Source: Tessaracoccus sp. MC1865
GTDB taxonomy: Bacteria; Actinomycetota; Actinomycetes; Propionibacteriales; Propionibacteriaceae
Direction: 5' to 3'
Length of the DNA: 64,000 nt
NCBI RefSeq assembly: GCF_017815535.1
Contig: NZ_CP072596.1
Coordinates: forward strand, 2,325,614 to 2,389,613
The notes beneath the pieces are model-generated. The model was not told the origin of the DNA. It saw nothing but the letters and a program-made list of their open reading frames with translations, and made no database searches. Position numbers and translations under genes: made by a program. Of the stretch, positions 17,324-25,665 are shown piece by piece. Positions within the stretch are counted from its first letter, which is position 1, and every line of letters starts with the position of its first letter.

Positions 17324-17906
17324 CATCCTCGAGTTCCTCGACACCGCCCCGGACGAGATCCGCCCGTGGGCGGAGGAACAACAAAGGGTCCTGCGGGCCG
17401 GCGGGGAACCGGCCGCTGCAGCGAAGGGGGTGCCGCGCTCCCGCTTTCGACGCCTGATCGACACGTGGGCCAAGCCGCTACTGATGGCGGCGACCGTCTT
17501 CGCCATCATCTTCGGCGTCTGGTTCCTCGGTCGGCCCCCCGCAGAGCCCGCAACCGCCCCGCAACAGACGCAGCTGGGCGAGGCGGCCTCGCGTTCGGTC
17601 GATGTGCAGCGGGTGGCGGAGTTGACTGCCCAGGTGCGGGCCACCCCGTCGGACATCGACGCCCGGCTCGAGCTGGGCGTCCTCCTGCTGGAATCCGGCG
17701 ACCCGGTGGGCGCCGAGGAACAGTGGCTGGCGGCCGCCGACCTCGACGCCGAGCGGGTCGAGGCGCTCTACAACCTCGGCTTCCTCTACATGTCGAAGGA
17801 GCCGGCCGACGAACAGAAGGCCCGCGACGCCTGGGAGCGGGTGCTCGAGATCGAACCAGATTTCCCGCAGGCCGACGTCATCCGAAACCACCTGCCGCAG
17901 GGATAG
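17310..17906 (+). CDS. Membrane-anchored TPR protein of the nrf operon (NrfG/CcmI-like)
   Basis: This 198-residue protein has one membrane segment (LLMAATVFAIIFGVWFLG, about 57-74) followed by an external domain with TPR-like repeats (IDARLELGVLLLESGD, VEALYNLGFLYMSKEP, ARDAWERVLEIEPDFPQA). Such proteins hold apocytochrome for haem attachment; NrfG and CcmI are analogues. The role here is inferred from position. The GTG start overlaps the nrfA end by 14 bases and three bases separate it from resB. Confidence 0.75.
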   Translation: MKTTDILEFLDTAPDEIRPWAEEQQRVLRAGGEPAAAAKGVPRSRFRRLIDTWAKPLLMAATVFAIIFGVWFLGRPPAEPATAPQQTQLGEAASRSVDVQRVAELTAQVRATPSDIDARLELGVLLLESGDPVGAEEQWLAAADLDAERVEALYNLGFLYMSKEPADEQKARDAWERVLEIEPDFPQADVIRNHLPQG

Positions 17907-17909
17907 CCC

Positions 17910-19370
17910 ATGAGCCAGCTCGACGACCGACCCCTGAGCGCCCCCGAGGACCCGCTCGTGCTCGGTGATGAGCCCGAGGACGCGCCGAGGGGGCGCCGCG
18001 AAGGGCCGTTCCGCTCCGTCTACCGGTTCCTGCACAACAAGGTCGTCGGCCTCGCCATCATCCTGGCCATGGCCTTCCTCACCCTCCTCGGCACCCTGGT
18101 CGCGCAGGCGCCAGGCAGCGTGCTGGATGACCCTGCCTCGGCGCAGCAGTGGCTCGACTCCGTCCGCCCACGCTTCGGGGGCTGGACCGATGTCCTCCAC
18201 TTCCTCGGCTTCTTCAACATGTACCGGTCGGTGCCCTTCCTCGCCGTCGTGGCCCTGCTGGCCCTGTCGATCATCGCCTGCACCACCCACCGGGTCCCCA
18301 TGCTGTGGAAGCGCGCCACGCGTCCCCACCTGCACGTGACCGAGGGCTTCTTCAGCCACGCCCGCTACCGCGCCGGGCGCACCATCCCCGTCGCGCCGGA
18401 GCGGGTGGAGGCGGTGGCCCGCAGGGCACTACGGGGCCGGCGCTTCCGGGTGCTCGACGACGACCGCGGCCCCGGCCTGAACCTCTACGCCGACCGGTTC
18501 CGCTGGGGGCCCTTCGGCACCGCGATCGCCCATGCGAGCTTCGTCATCATCCTGATGGGTTTCGTCGTGAGCGCGTTCTGGGGACTCGACACCCACCTCA
18601 ACGTCCCCGTCGGGACGAAGGTCGCCGTCGGCAACGGCACCGGCTACGAGGTGGAGGCCGTCTCCTTCCATGACGCCTACAGCGAGGACGGCCGCCCCGT
18701 CGACTACGTCTCGCACCTCGTGGTGCACGAGGACGGCGTCCCGGTCGCAGAGCAGCGCGAGGTGCGGGTCAACGAGCCGCTGCGCTTCGACGGCGTCAAG
18801 TACCACCAGGCCAGCTTCGGCATCGCGACGATGGTCCTCGTGGCCGAAGGCGACACCACCCTGTTCATCGGCGGCGTGCCGCTGCAGTGGACCAGCCGCG
18901 ACGGCAGCAAGGCGCTCGGCCGCTTCGAGATCCCCGACAAGGGCCTCGAAGTCATCGTCGTCACCCCCGCGTCGGGCCGCTCGGGGTCGACGATCCCCGC
19001 CGGCGAGGCCGTCTTCGAGGTCTACCCCGAGGGCGCCGACGAGCCGCTGGCCGTCCTGCCCGCCGCGCAAGGTGCGCCGGTGGAGGCTGGTGGGCTCACA
19101 TTCACGTTCGAGCGCGAGATCCAGTTCACCGGTATCACGGTGCGCTCCGACCCGGGCACCGCGTGGGTCTGGGCAGGATCGGCGCTGATGGTGTTCGGCA
19201 TGTTCCTGACCTTCATGCTGCGGCACCGGCGCATCTGGGTGCGCATCACCCCCGACGGCGACGGCAGCCGCGTGCGCGTCGCGTCGTCGGAGAAGGTCGA
19301 CGTCCTGTTCGAGCGCGAATTCACGCGCGTCGTCTCTGAGATCACCACCGGAAGGGCACCGAAGCCATGA
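17910..19370 (+). CDS. resB: Cytochrome c biogenesis protein ResB (Ccs1)
   Basis: This 486-residue ResB/Ccs1 protein forms the System II haem-attachment complex with CcsA. Membrane segments near residues 45-65, 105-130 and 205-230 precede a large external domain. A final segment (AWVWAGSALMVFGMFLTFML, about 420-440) is followed by a cytoplasmic tail. FLGFFNMYRSVPFLAVVALLA and PLRFDGVKYHQASFG fit the family. Its stop overlaps the ccsA start by four bases. Confidence 0.9.
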   Translation: MSQLDDRPLSAPEDPLVLGDEPEDAPRGRREGPFRSVYRFLHNKVVGLAIILAMAFLTLLGTLVAQAPGSVLDDPASAQQWLDSVRPRFGGWTDVLHFLGFFNMYRSVPFLAVVALLALSIIACTTHRVPMLWKRATRPHLHVTEGFFSHARYRAGRTIPVAPERVEAVARRALRGRRFRVLDDDRGPGLNLYADRFRWGPFGTAIAHASFVIILMGFVVSAFWGLDTHLNVPVGTKVAVGNGTGYEVEAVSFHDAYSEDGRPVDYVSHLVVHEDGVPVAEQREVRVNEPLRFDGVKYHQASFGIATMVLVAEGDTTLFIGGVPLQWTSRDGSKALGRFEIPDKGLEVIVVTPASGRSGSTIPAGEAVFEVYPEGADEPLAVLPAAQGAPVEAGGLTFTFEREIQFTGITVRSDPGTAWVWAGSALMVFGMFLTFMLRHRRIWVRITPDGDGSRVRVASSEKVDVLFEREFTRVVSEITTGRAPKP

Positions 19371-20305
19371 TGGAACTCGCTGAGTACTGCCTGACGGGCG
19401 CGGTCATCGTGGCCGGGTTGGCGCTCCTGCTGAACATCGGCGCCGTCACCTCGAAGAAACGTGCCCTCGAGCGGGCCGAGGCTGCCACGGCGCGGGAACT
19501 CGTGGGTAGCGCCGGGCCCACCGTCGGTGGCCTGCCAGCGCCCGATTACGCGGACTACGGGGTCACGCCGCAGGCCGACACCGCCCGCACGGGCAGCCAC
19601 GGCCTGGCGTGGTACGGCACCGCGTTCACGGTCATGTCGCTGCTGCTGCTGACGGCCTACATCGGCATCCGCATGTCGGTGACGGGCCACGGCCCGTTCT
19701 CCAACCAGCACGAGTTCGCCGTGGCCTTCGCCTGGGGCATCCTGCTGGCCTATCTGGTGTTCGAGTGGCTGTACCGGCTCCGCGCCCTGTCGCTGGCGGT
19801 GCTGCCGGTGTCGCTCGGGATGATGGTCTACGCGATGAACCTCGACGCGACCGTCAATCCGCTGGTGCCGGCACTGCAGAACTCGGTGATGCTGACGCTG
19901 CACGTCGGGTTCGCGGTGATTTCCTACGGCACCGCCTGCGTGTCGTTCGCCGCCGCCGTCCTCTGGCTGGTGCGCCCGAAGGTCAAGGCGCGCTGGCTGC
20001 CCGGCCAGGACACCCTGGACGACATCGGCTACCGCGCCGCGGCGCTCACGTTCCCGCTCATCACGATCATGATCGTGCTGGGCGCGATCTGGGCCGACAC
20101 CGCCTGGGGTCGTTACTGGGGCTGGGACCCGAAGGAGACCGCAGCGTTCGTGACGTGGCTGATCTACGGCGGCTACCTGCACGCCCGTGTGGTGCGGAAC
20201 TGGCGCGGGAAGAAGGCCGCGTGGTTGCTGGTCATCGGCTTCGCCATGGTGCTGTTCGCCTACTTCGGCAACCACTTCTTCGGGGGGCTGCACTCGTATG
20301 GGTAA
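19367..20305 (+). CDS. ccsA: Cytochrome c biogenesis protein CcsA (ResC)
   Basis: This 312-residue polytopic protein handles and presents haem to apocytochromes. The tryptophan-rich WWD-type signature reads WGRYWGWDPKETAAFVTWL, and conserved histidines for haem lie in nearby membrane segments (VMLTLHVGFAVISYG, LHARVVRNW). About eight membrane segments are apparent. The ATG overlaps resB by ATGA. With ResB it matures the NrfH and NrfA haems. Confidence 0.92.
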   Translation: MMELAEYCLTGAVIVAGLALLLNIGAVTSKKRALERAEAATARELVGSAGPTVGGLPAPDYADYGVTPQADTARTGSHGLAWYGTAFTVMSLLLLTAYIGIRMSVTGHGPFSNQHEFAVAFAWGILLAYLVFEWLYRLRALSLAVLPVSLGMMVYAMNLDATVNPLVPALQNSVMLTLHVGFAVISYGTACVSFAAAVLWLVRPKVKARWLPGQDTLDDIGYRAAALTFPLITIMIVLGAIWADTAWGRYWGWDPKETAAFVTWLIYGGYLHARVVRNWRGKKAAWLLVIGFAMVLFAYFGNHFFGGLHSYG

Positions 20306-20852
20306 CAACCGCATCGTCTCCGTCGTGGTGCTCGTGCTCACCACCGCTCTGATCCTGGGCGGGGTCTGGCTGCTTCGCGGCGGCACCCCCGAGGGTGCCG
20401 TGAGCGAGGTGACAGTCGCCGAAGGTGGCGGCCGCGCCCCGAGGGTCGGCGAGAGCGCCGCCGACTTCGCCGCCCTCACCATCGACGAAGCTGCCGTGCG
20501 GCTCTCCGATTACGAGGGCAGGCCGGTGTGGCTGATGTTCAACGCGACGTGGTGCGCCTCCTGCCGGGCGGAGAACCCCGACGTCCAGGCAGCCCATCTG
20601 GCCCACGACGACGTCGAGGTGCTGGCCGTGTACCTGGGCGAGACCACGCGCGACGTCGCGCCCTACGCCGAGAAACTCGGGCTGTCGTACACGCACCTCG
20701 TGGACCCCACCACGCAGGTCTCGGCCCAGTACCAGGTGCGCGGCGTGCCCATGCACTTCTTCATCGACGCGGACGGCAGCGTGCGGTCTGTCCGCGCCGG
20801 CACCCTGAACCGCGCCCAGATGGACGAGGAACTAGCCAAGATCGCCGGTTGA
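20298..20852 (+). CDS. TlpA/ResA-like thiol-disulfide oxidoreductase
   Basis: This 184-residue membrane-anchored thioredoxin-fold protein has an N-terminal anchor (IVSVVVLVLTTALILGGVWLL) and a redox motif C86-A-S-C89 in FNATWCASCRAENP. The cis-proline loop reads RGVPMHFFIDADG. It likely reduces the CXXC cysteines of apocytochromes so haem can attach, the ResA function. The ATG at 20298 overlaps the ccsA stop by eight bases. Its 3' end overlaps the convergent M20 gene by 21 bases. No CcdA-type electron donor lies in the window. Confidence 0.88.
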   Translation: MGNNRIVSVVVLVLTTALILGGVWLLRGGTPEGAVSEVTVAEGGGRAPRVGESAADFAALTIDEAAVRLSDYEGRPVWLMFNATWCASCRAENPDVQAAHLAHDDVEVLAVYLGETTRDVAPYAEKLGLSYTHLVDPTTQVSAQYQVRGVPMHFFIDADGSVRSVRAGTLNRAQMDEELAKIAG

Positions 20853-22172
20853 GAGCTTCTGCAGGAGGAGGGTTTCCGCCAGCGCAGCTTTGGCGAAGTC
20901 GCCCAGGTCCAGGGACTCGTCGATGCCGTGCATCCGCGAGGTGGGATCCACCACGGCGGTGACCAGCACCAGCGCGCCCTCGTTGCGGCTGGCGAACTCA
21001 CCGACGATCGGGATGGAGCCGCCGATGCCCATCTCCACGGGCTCGACGCCGAACGCCTCGCGGATGGCGGCAACGGCGGAGCGGGCTCGCTCGTCGTCGA
21101 GCGAGGTGCGGCTGCCCGCTCCCCCGCGCTCCGACTGGATGTCGATCTGGGCCCCCCAGGGGGTGTGCCTGATCAGGTGCTCGCGCAGCGCCCGGTCCGC
21201 GGCGACGGGGTCGTCGCCCGGGGCGAGGCGGACGCTCACCTTGGCGCGGGCCGACGCGATGAGGGTGTTCGACGCGTCCTTGACGGACGTGGCGTCGATG
21301 GCCAGCACGGAGCAGGCCGGCTTCGTCCACATGCGCGCCGAGGCCTTGCCCTCGCCGATCCACTGCACGCCGTCGAGGATGCCCGCCTCCGCGCGGAGCT
21401 GGGCGTCGTCCTCGTAGTCGATGGTGGGCTCGGGATCGACGGCCAGCCCCTCGATCGCGACGTTGCCCTTGTCGTCGTGCAGGGTGGCCAGCACACGGCA
21501 CAGGGTGGTCAGCGCGTCTGGCGCCAGGCCGCCCCATTGGCCGGAGTGCACGCCGGATTCGAGCGTGGAGACGGTGACCACCGCGTCGATGAGGCCGCGC
21601 AGCGTGGTGGTGAGCGCGGGCCGGCCCACCGTCCAGTTCATGGAGTCCGCGATGATGAAGACGTCGGCGGCCAGTTGCGCGCCGAAGGTGTCCAGGAGTT
21701 GCTGCATCGACGGGGAGCCGATCTCCTCCTCGCCCTCGATGAAGACCTTCACGCCCACCGGAGGCTTGCCCTCGAAGGCGCGCAGCGCGGCCAGATGGAG
21801 CGCGACGCCCGCCTTGTCGTCCGCGGAGCCGCGCGCGTACAGGCGGCCGTTGCGCTCGGACGCGCTGAACGCGGGCGTGGTCCACGCCTCGGGATCCCCG
21901 ATGGGCTGGACGTCGTAATGGGCGTACAGCAGCACCGTGGGCTGCCCCTCGGGCGCCGGGAAATGACCGTAAACGGCCGGCTTGCCGCCGGCCTCGAGGA
22001 ACTCCACCTGGGGGCACCCCGCCTCGCGCAGCAGTTCGGCCACCGCCTCCGCGGCTGTCAGCACGTCGTCATCGTGCTGGGGCACCGACGAGATTGAAGG
22101 GATGGCGATGAGACGCTCGAGGTCGGTGAGGACGGACGGCAGTACGACGTTGACGCGGTCATGCAGGCTCAT
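20832..22172 (-). CDS. M20-family metallopeptidase (dipeptidase/CNDP type)
   Basis: This 446-residue cytoplasmic M20 peptidase has metal-site motifs LLYAHYDVQPIGD, LYARGSADDKAGV (bridging Asp) and IEGEEEIGSPS (catalytic Glu pair), with a lid domain in the middle. Family members cleave dipeptides or deacylate small amides; the exact substrate is open. The ATG at 22172 faces the HTH-MNT gene divergently with only about 48 bases between them. Confidence 0.85.
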   Translation of the reverse strand: MSLHDRVNVVLPSVLTDLERLIAIPSISSVPQHDDDVLTAAEAVAELLREAGCPQVEFLEAGGKPAVYGHFPAPEGQPTVLLYAHYDVQPIGDPEAWTTPAFSASERNGRLYARGSADDKAGVALHLAALRAFEGKPPVGVKVFIEGEEEIGSPSMQQLLDTFGAQLAADVFIIADSMNWTVGRPALTTTLRGLIDAVVTVSTLESGVHSGQWGGLAPDALTTLCRVLATLHDDKGNVAIEGLAVDPEPTIDYEDDAQLRAEAGILDGVQWIGEGKASARMWTKPACSVLAIDATSVKDASNTLIASARAKVSVRLAPGDDPVAADRALREHLIRHTPWGAQIDIQSERGGAGSRTSLDDERARSAVAAIREAFGVEPVEMGIGGSIPIVGEFASRNEGALVLVTAVVDPTSRMHGIDESLDLGDFAKAALAETLLLQKLSTGDLG

Positions 22173-22220
22173 GGACCTAGACTACTACTTTCGCGTGAAC
22201 CGAAGATGTATTCTGCCTAT

Positions 22221-22799
22221 ATGAAACAACGGCCTCCGACGATCGCGCCGCTCCTGCGCACGGACCTCCAAGGGGAACTGCTGGCCGCGCTGTTCCTGCA
22301 CCCGGACGAGGAGTACACCCTCACGGACCTCTCGCGCCTCCTCGACGCGGGACTCAGCACGGTCCACACGGAGGTGGAGCGGCTGGCCGAGGCCGGCATC
22401 ATCCGCGAGCGCCGCATCGGACGGGCCCGGATGGTCCGGGCGGATCCCTCCCATCCGCTCACGCCGTCGCTCACCGAAATGCTGACGCTCACCTACGGAC
22501 CCCCCGCGGTGCTGCCGTCCCTGTTGTCGCGGCTGAAGGGCGTGGAGGAGGCCTACCTCTACGGGTCCTGGGCCGCGCGCCGGCTGGGCGACCCCGGGCC
22601 GTACCCCGAGGACGTCGATGTGCTCTTGATCGGCGCCGTGTCCCGCCGCTCGGCGAGCCGAGTGCAGGCCGAGGCGACTGGGCTCCTGCGCCGCGACGTC
22701 AACCTGACGGTGCTCCCCGCGGAGGAATGGCGCCAGCCCACCACGGGCTTCGCCAAGACCGTCCGCTCCGGCCCACTCGTGCCACTGACGCTGTCCTAA
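22221..22799 (+). CDS. HTH-nucleotidyltransferase (MNT) fusion protein
   Basis: This 192-residue protein joins an ArsR-like winged helix (residues 10-75: YTLTDLSRLLDAGLSTVHTE, then GIIRERRIGRARMVRA) to a minimal nucleotidyltransferase domain. The MNT motif is YGSWAARR, a 14-residue gap, DVDVLLIG, with a third acidic residue in RRDVNLTVL. MNT proteins transfer NMP groups and often pair with a HEPN protein in toxin-antitoxin modules. A HEPN-like gene follows after nine bases. ATG 22221 is chosen because TATTCT, a -10-like element, lies seven bases upstream, implying a leaderless mRNA; ATG 22206 is an alternative. Confidence 0.75.
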   Translation: MKQRPPTIAPLLRTDLQGELLAALFLHPDEEYTLTDLSRLLDAGLSTVHTEVERLAEAGIIRERRIGRARMVRADPSHPLTPSLTEMLTLTYGPPAVLPSLLSRLKGVEEAYLYGSWAARRLGDPGPYPEDVDVLLIGAVSRRSASRVQAEATGLLRRDVNLTVLPAEEWRQPTTGFAKTVRSGPLVPLTLS

Positions 22800-22808
22800 G
22801 CTGGCAGC

Positions 22809-23285
22809 ATGTCGCGCTCGGCCCTGGCAGACCTCATCAAGGAGCGCCGCGTCGAGTCCGTCGCGCGGGACCCCCAACAGGTGGCCACCCTGCGCGAGCA
22901 GGCGCGAGCTCACCTGGCCAGTTCCCGGATGATCGGGCACACGGACGTGGCCGGCGCCTTCTCGCTGGCCTATGACGCCATCCGCAAGGAACTCACGGCG
23001 CTGCTGCTCGAACACGGGCTCCGCGCGAAATCCGCCGGCTCGCACGCGGCCACCGGTCAGGCCGCGGGCATCCTCCTCGAGGGGTTCGACACCTTCGGTT
23101 TCGAGTGGTTGCGCCTAGTGCGCAACGCAACCGAGTACGGATCGACGAAGCGCCCCGGCGCCACCATGGAGGACGTGGAAGAGGCGTGGGAGTTCGCGCG
23201 CGAACTCGGCGAGCTGAGACTTAGGCCATCGCAGCGGGAATCGGCGAGAGCCAGACGCTCCTCGCCTCCTCCGCCGACACCGTGA
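22809..23285 (+). CDS. HEPN-like protein paired with MNT
   Basis: This 158-residue, mostly helical protein has features of the HEPN fold. Helix one holds [20 protein letters not shown] and [20 protein letters not shown], and the late helix carries [13 protein letters not shown]. In RNase-active HEPN proteins the late helix has R-X4-6-H; here Arg is followed by NATEY, with Tyr where His is expected. It may therefore be inactive as an RNase or belong to an actinobacterial HEPN subfamily. It follows the MNT gene by nine bases, and its last 65 bases lie antisense to the purL 3' end. Confidence 0.6.
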   Translation: MSRSALADLIKERRVESVARDPQQVATLREQARAHLASSRMIGHTDVAGAFSLAYDAIRKELTALLLEHGLRAKSAGSHAATGQAAGILLEGFDTFGFEWLRLVRNATEYGSTKRPGATMEDVEEAWEFARELGELRLRPSQRESARARRSSPPPPTP

Positions 23286-25476
23286 ACTGACCGACGAACT
23301 CGAACTCGTCGCCCTCCGTGACCTCTCCCAGACGCTGCACCGGCACACCATGCTCGGCGCAGAGGGCCTCGAAGTCGGCGACGTCGCCGCCGGCCAGCGA
23401 CACGATCACGCGCGCCGCGGACTCCGCGAACAACTCGACGGTGGGGTCGCCCTCGGGCAGCGTCACCGCGAAACCGGTGCCACCCTTGAACGCCGACTCA
23501 GCGAGCGCCACCCCCAGGCCACCCTCGCTCAGGTCATGCGCCGACGACAGCAGGCTGCGCCTGGCGGCCTCTCCCATGACCCTGGCCAGAGCCATCTCGG
23601 CGTCCAGCTTGACCACCGGTGGGAGCCCGCCGAGGTGGCCGTCGTGCACGGCCGCCTCCCAGATGGAACCGGAGAGTTCCTCGCCGGTCTCGCCCAGCAG
23701 CAGGATGGAGTCACCGGGATGCGTGAACGAGGCGCGGATGCGGGTGGCCACGTCGTCGATCACACCGAGCACGCCGACGGTGGGCGTGGGGAGGATGGGC
23801 TCCTCCGCCGTCTGGTTGTACAGCGACACGTTGCCGCCGGTGACCGGGATGCCCAGCTCGCGACAGGCGTCGACCAGACCCAGGATGGCCTCCGCGAAGG
23901 TCCACATGACCTCCGGATCCTCCGGGGAGCCGAAGTTCAGGCAGTCCGTGATGGCCACCGGCTCCGCGCCGGTGACCGCCACGTTGCGGTAGGCCTCGGC
24001 CAGCGAATGCTGGGCGCCCAGGTACGGGTTGAGGTAGGTGAAACGCGAGTTGGCGTCCAGCGCGAGCGCGATGCCCAGACCGGTTTCCTCGTCGATGCGC
24101 AGCATTCCCGAGTTCTCCGGCTGCGCCAGGACGGTGTTGCCGCGCACGTAGCGGTCGTACTGCTGCGTGACCCACGTCTTGTCGGCCACGTTGCCGTGCG
24201 CCAGCACCCGGAGCAGTGCGGCGCGCAGGCCCTCGGCGGTGTTGTCGCGCGGGAGGTCCTCGGCGCGGTCCGCCTGCACGTCGTCCAGCCACTCGGGGCG
24301 GTGGTACGGACGCTCGTAGACCGGGCCCTCGTGCGCGACGGTCTTGGGATCGACGTCGACGATGGTCTCGCCGTTCCATTCGATCACCAGGCGGTCGCCC
24401 TCGATGACCTCGCCCACGACGGTGGCCTGGACGTCCCACTTGCGGCAGATCTCCATGAACCGCTCGACGTTGCGGGGCTCGACCACGGCCATCATGCGCT
24501 CCTGCGACTCGCTCATGAGGATCTCCTCAGGAGCGAGATTGGGGTCACGCAGCGGCACCAGGTTGAGGTTGACGAACATGCCGCCGTCGCCGGCCGAGGC
24601 CAGTTCCGAGGTGGCGCAGGAGATGCCTGCGGCGCCGAAGTCCTGGATGCCGTTGATGATGCCCGCCTGGAACAGCTCCAGCGTGCACTCGATCAGCAGC
24701 TTCTCCATGAACGGGTCGCCCACCTGGACGCTGGGGCGCTTCGCCGGGCCGTCCTCGTCGAACGTCTCCGAGGCGAGGATGGACGCGCCGCCGATGCCGT
24801 CGCCGCCCGTGGCCGCACCGAACAGGATCACCTGGTTGCCGACACCGGAGGCGTGCGCCAGATGGAGGTCCTCGTGGCGCAGGACGCCTACGCAGAGGGC
24901 GTTGACCAGGGGGTTGCCGAGGTAGGAGGTGTCGAACTGGACCTCGCCGCCGATGTTGGGCAGGCCGAGGCAGTTGCCGTAGCCGCCGACGCCCGAGACG
25001 ACGCCGGGCAGCACCCGGCGGGTGTCGTCGGCGTCGAGGGGGCCGAAGCGCAGCGAATCCATCACGCCGATGGGACGCGCGCCCATGGCCAGGATGTCGC
25101 GGACGATGCCGCCGACGCCGGTGGCGGCGCCCTGGTACGGCTCGACGAAGGACGGGTGGTTGTGGGACTCCGCCTTGAACGTGACGGCGTAGCCCTGACC
25201 GATGTCGACGACCCCGGCATTCTCCCCGATGCCCGCCAGGAGCGGTCCCCGCGGGGTCTCCTGGGACAGGGTGCCGAACTTTTTCAGGTGCACCTTCGAC
25301 GACTTGTACGAGCAGTGCTCGGACCACATGACCGAATACATCGCCAGTTCCGCCGACGTGGGGCGGCGTCCGAGGATGTCGCGGATCATCTGGTATTCGT
25401 CGTCCTTGACGCCGAGCGCAGCGTACGGCTGCTCGACGTCGGGGCTCTGGAAGGCATGCTCAACGGTGTCTACCAC
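23221..25476 (-). CDS. purL: Phosphoribosylformylglycinamidine synthase subunit PurL
   Basis: This 751-residue synthetase subunit converts FGAR, glutamine-derived ammonia and ATP to FGAM in purine synthesis. Its length is that of the short PurL form, which works with separate PurS and PurQ, both encoded at 35.1-36.0 kb. Conserved stretches include [39 protein letters not shown] and [14 protein letters not shown]. The GTG/ATG start region at 25476 faces the subtilase gene divergently. Confidence 0.95.
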   Translation of the reverse strand: MVDTVEHAFQSPDVEQPYAALGVKDDEYQMIRDILGRRPTSAELAMYSVMWSEHCSYKSSKVHLKKFGTLSQETPRGPLLAGIGENAGVVDIGQGYAVTFKAESHNHPSFVEPYQGAATGVGGIVRDILAMGARPIGVMDSLRFGPLDADDTRRVLPGVVSGVGGYGNCLGLPNIGGEVQFDTSYLGNPLVNALCVGVLRHEDLHLAHASGVGNQVILFGAATGGDGIGGASILASETFDEDGPAKRPSVQVGDPFMEKLLIECTLELFQAGIINGIQDFGAAGISCATSELASAGDGGMFVNLNLVPLRDPNLAPEEILMSESQERMMAVVEPRNVERFMEICRKWDVQATVVGEVIEGDRLVIEWNGETIVDVDPKTVAHEGPVYERPYHRPEWLDDVQADRAEDLPRDNTAEGLRAALLRVLAHGNVADKTWVTQQYDRYVRGNTVLAQPENSGMLRIDEETGLGIALALDANSRFTYLNPYLGAQHSLAEAYRNVAVTGAEPVAITDCLNFGSPEDPEVMWTFAEAILGLVDACRELGIPVTGGNVSLYNQTAEEPILPTPTVGVLGVIDDVATRIRASFTHPGDSILLLGETGEELSGSIWEAAVHDGHLGGLPPVVKLDAEMALARVMGEAARRSLLSSAHDLSEGGLGVALAESAFKGGTGFAVTLPEGDPTVELFAESAARVIVSLAGGDVADFEALCAEHGVPVQRLGEVTEGDEFEFVGQFTVSAEEARSVWLSPIPAAMA

Positions 25477-25620
25477 GGGGACAATCTACCGCGCCGCGCT
25501 CGGAACCGTCGCGCGTGCTCAGCGGCGACGCCCCTAACCCCCAGGGGTGGAATACCCGCCTGCGCCGATCGGCAAGGGGAGAGACTGACCCCCTCGTCCT
25601 GCATGATGACCCATTCCCTT

Positions 25621-25644
25621 CTCCACGACGAAGTAGTCGTGGAG
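25621..25644 (+). promoter_or_regulatory. Perfect stem-loop in the leader of the subtilase gene
   Basis: CTCCACGAC, loop GAAGTA, GTCGTGGAG form a perfect 9-bp stem that ends eight bases before the AGGAGGA ribosome-binding site of the subtilase. It could affect translation or mRNA stability, or act as a DNA operator. The rest of the 25477-25665 gap shows no other clear element. Confidence 0.45.
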
Positions 25645-25665
25645 CCTTACCAGGAGGAGAACTGG

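Noticed and set aside
15773-17656. Long open frame on the minus strand opposite nrfA
   Set aside because: It has no family features and mirrors the GC-rich third positions of nrfA, whose five haem motifs prove the plus strand is coding.
23350-25665. Extension of the subtilase frame 2.3 kb upstream, through purL
   Set aside because: The signal peptide and ribosome site place the true start at 25666; the upstream part is antisense to purL.
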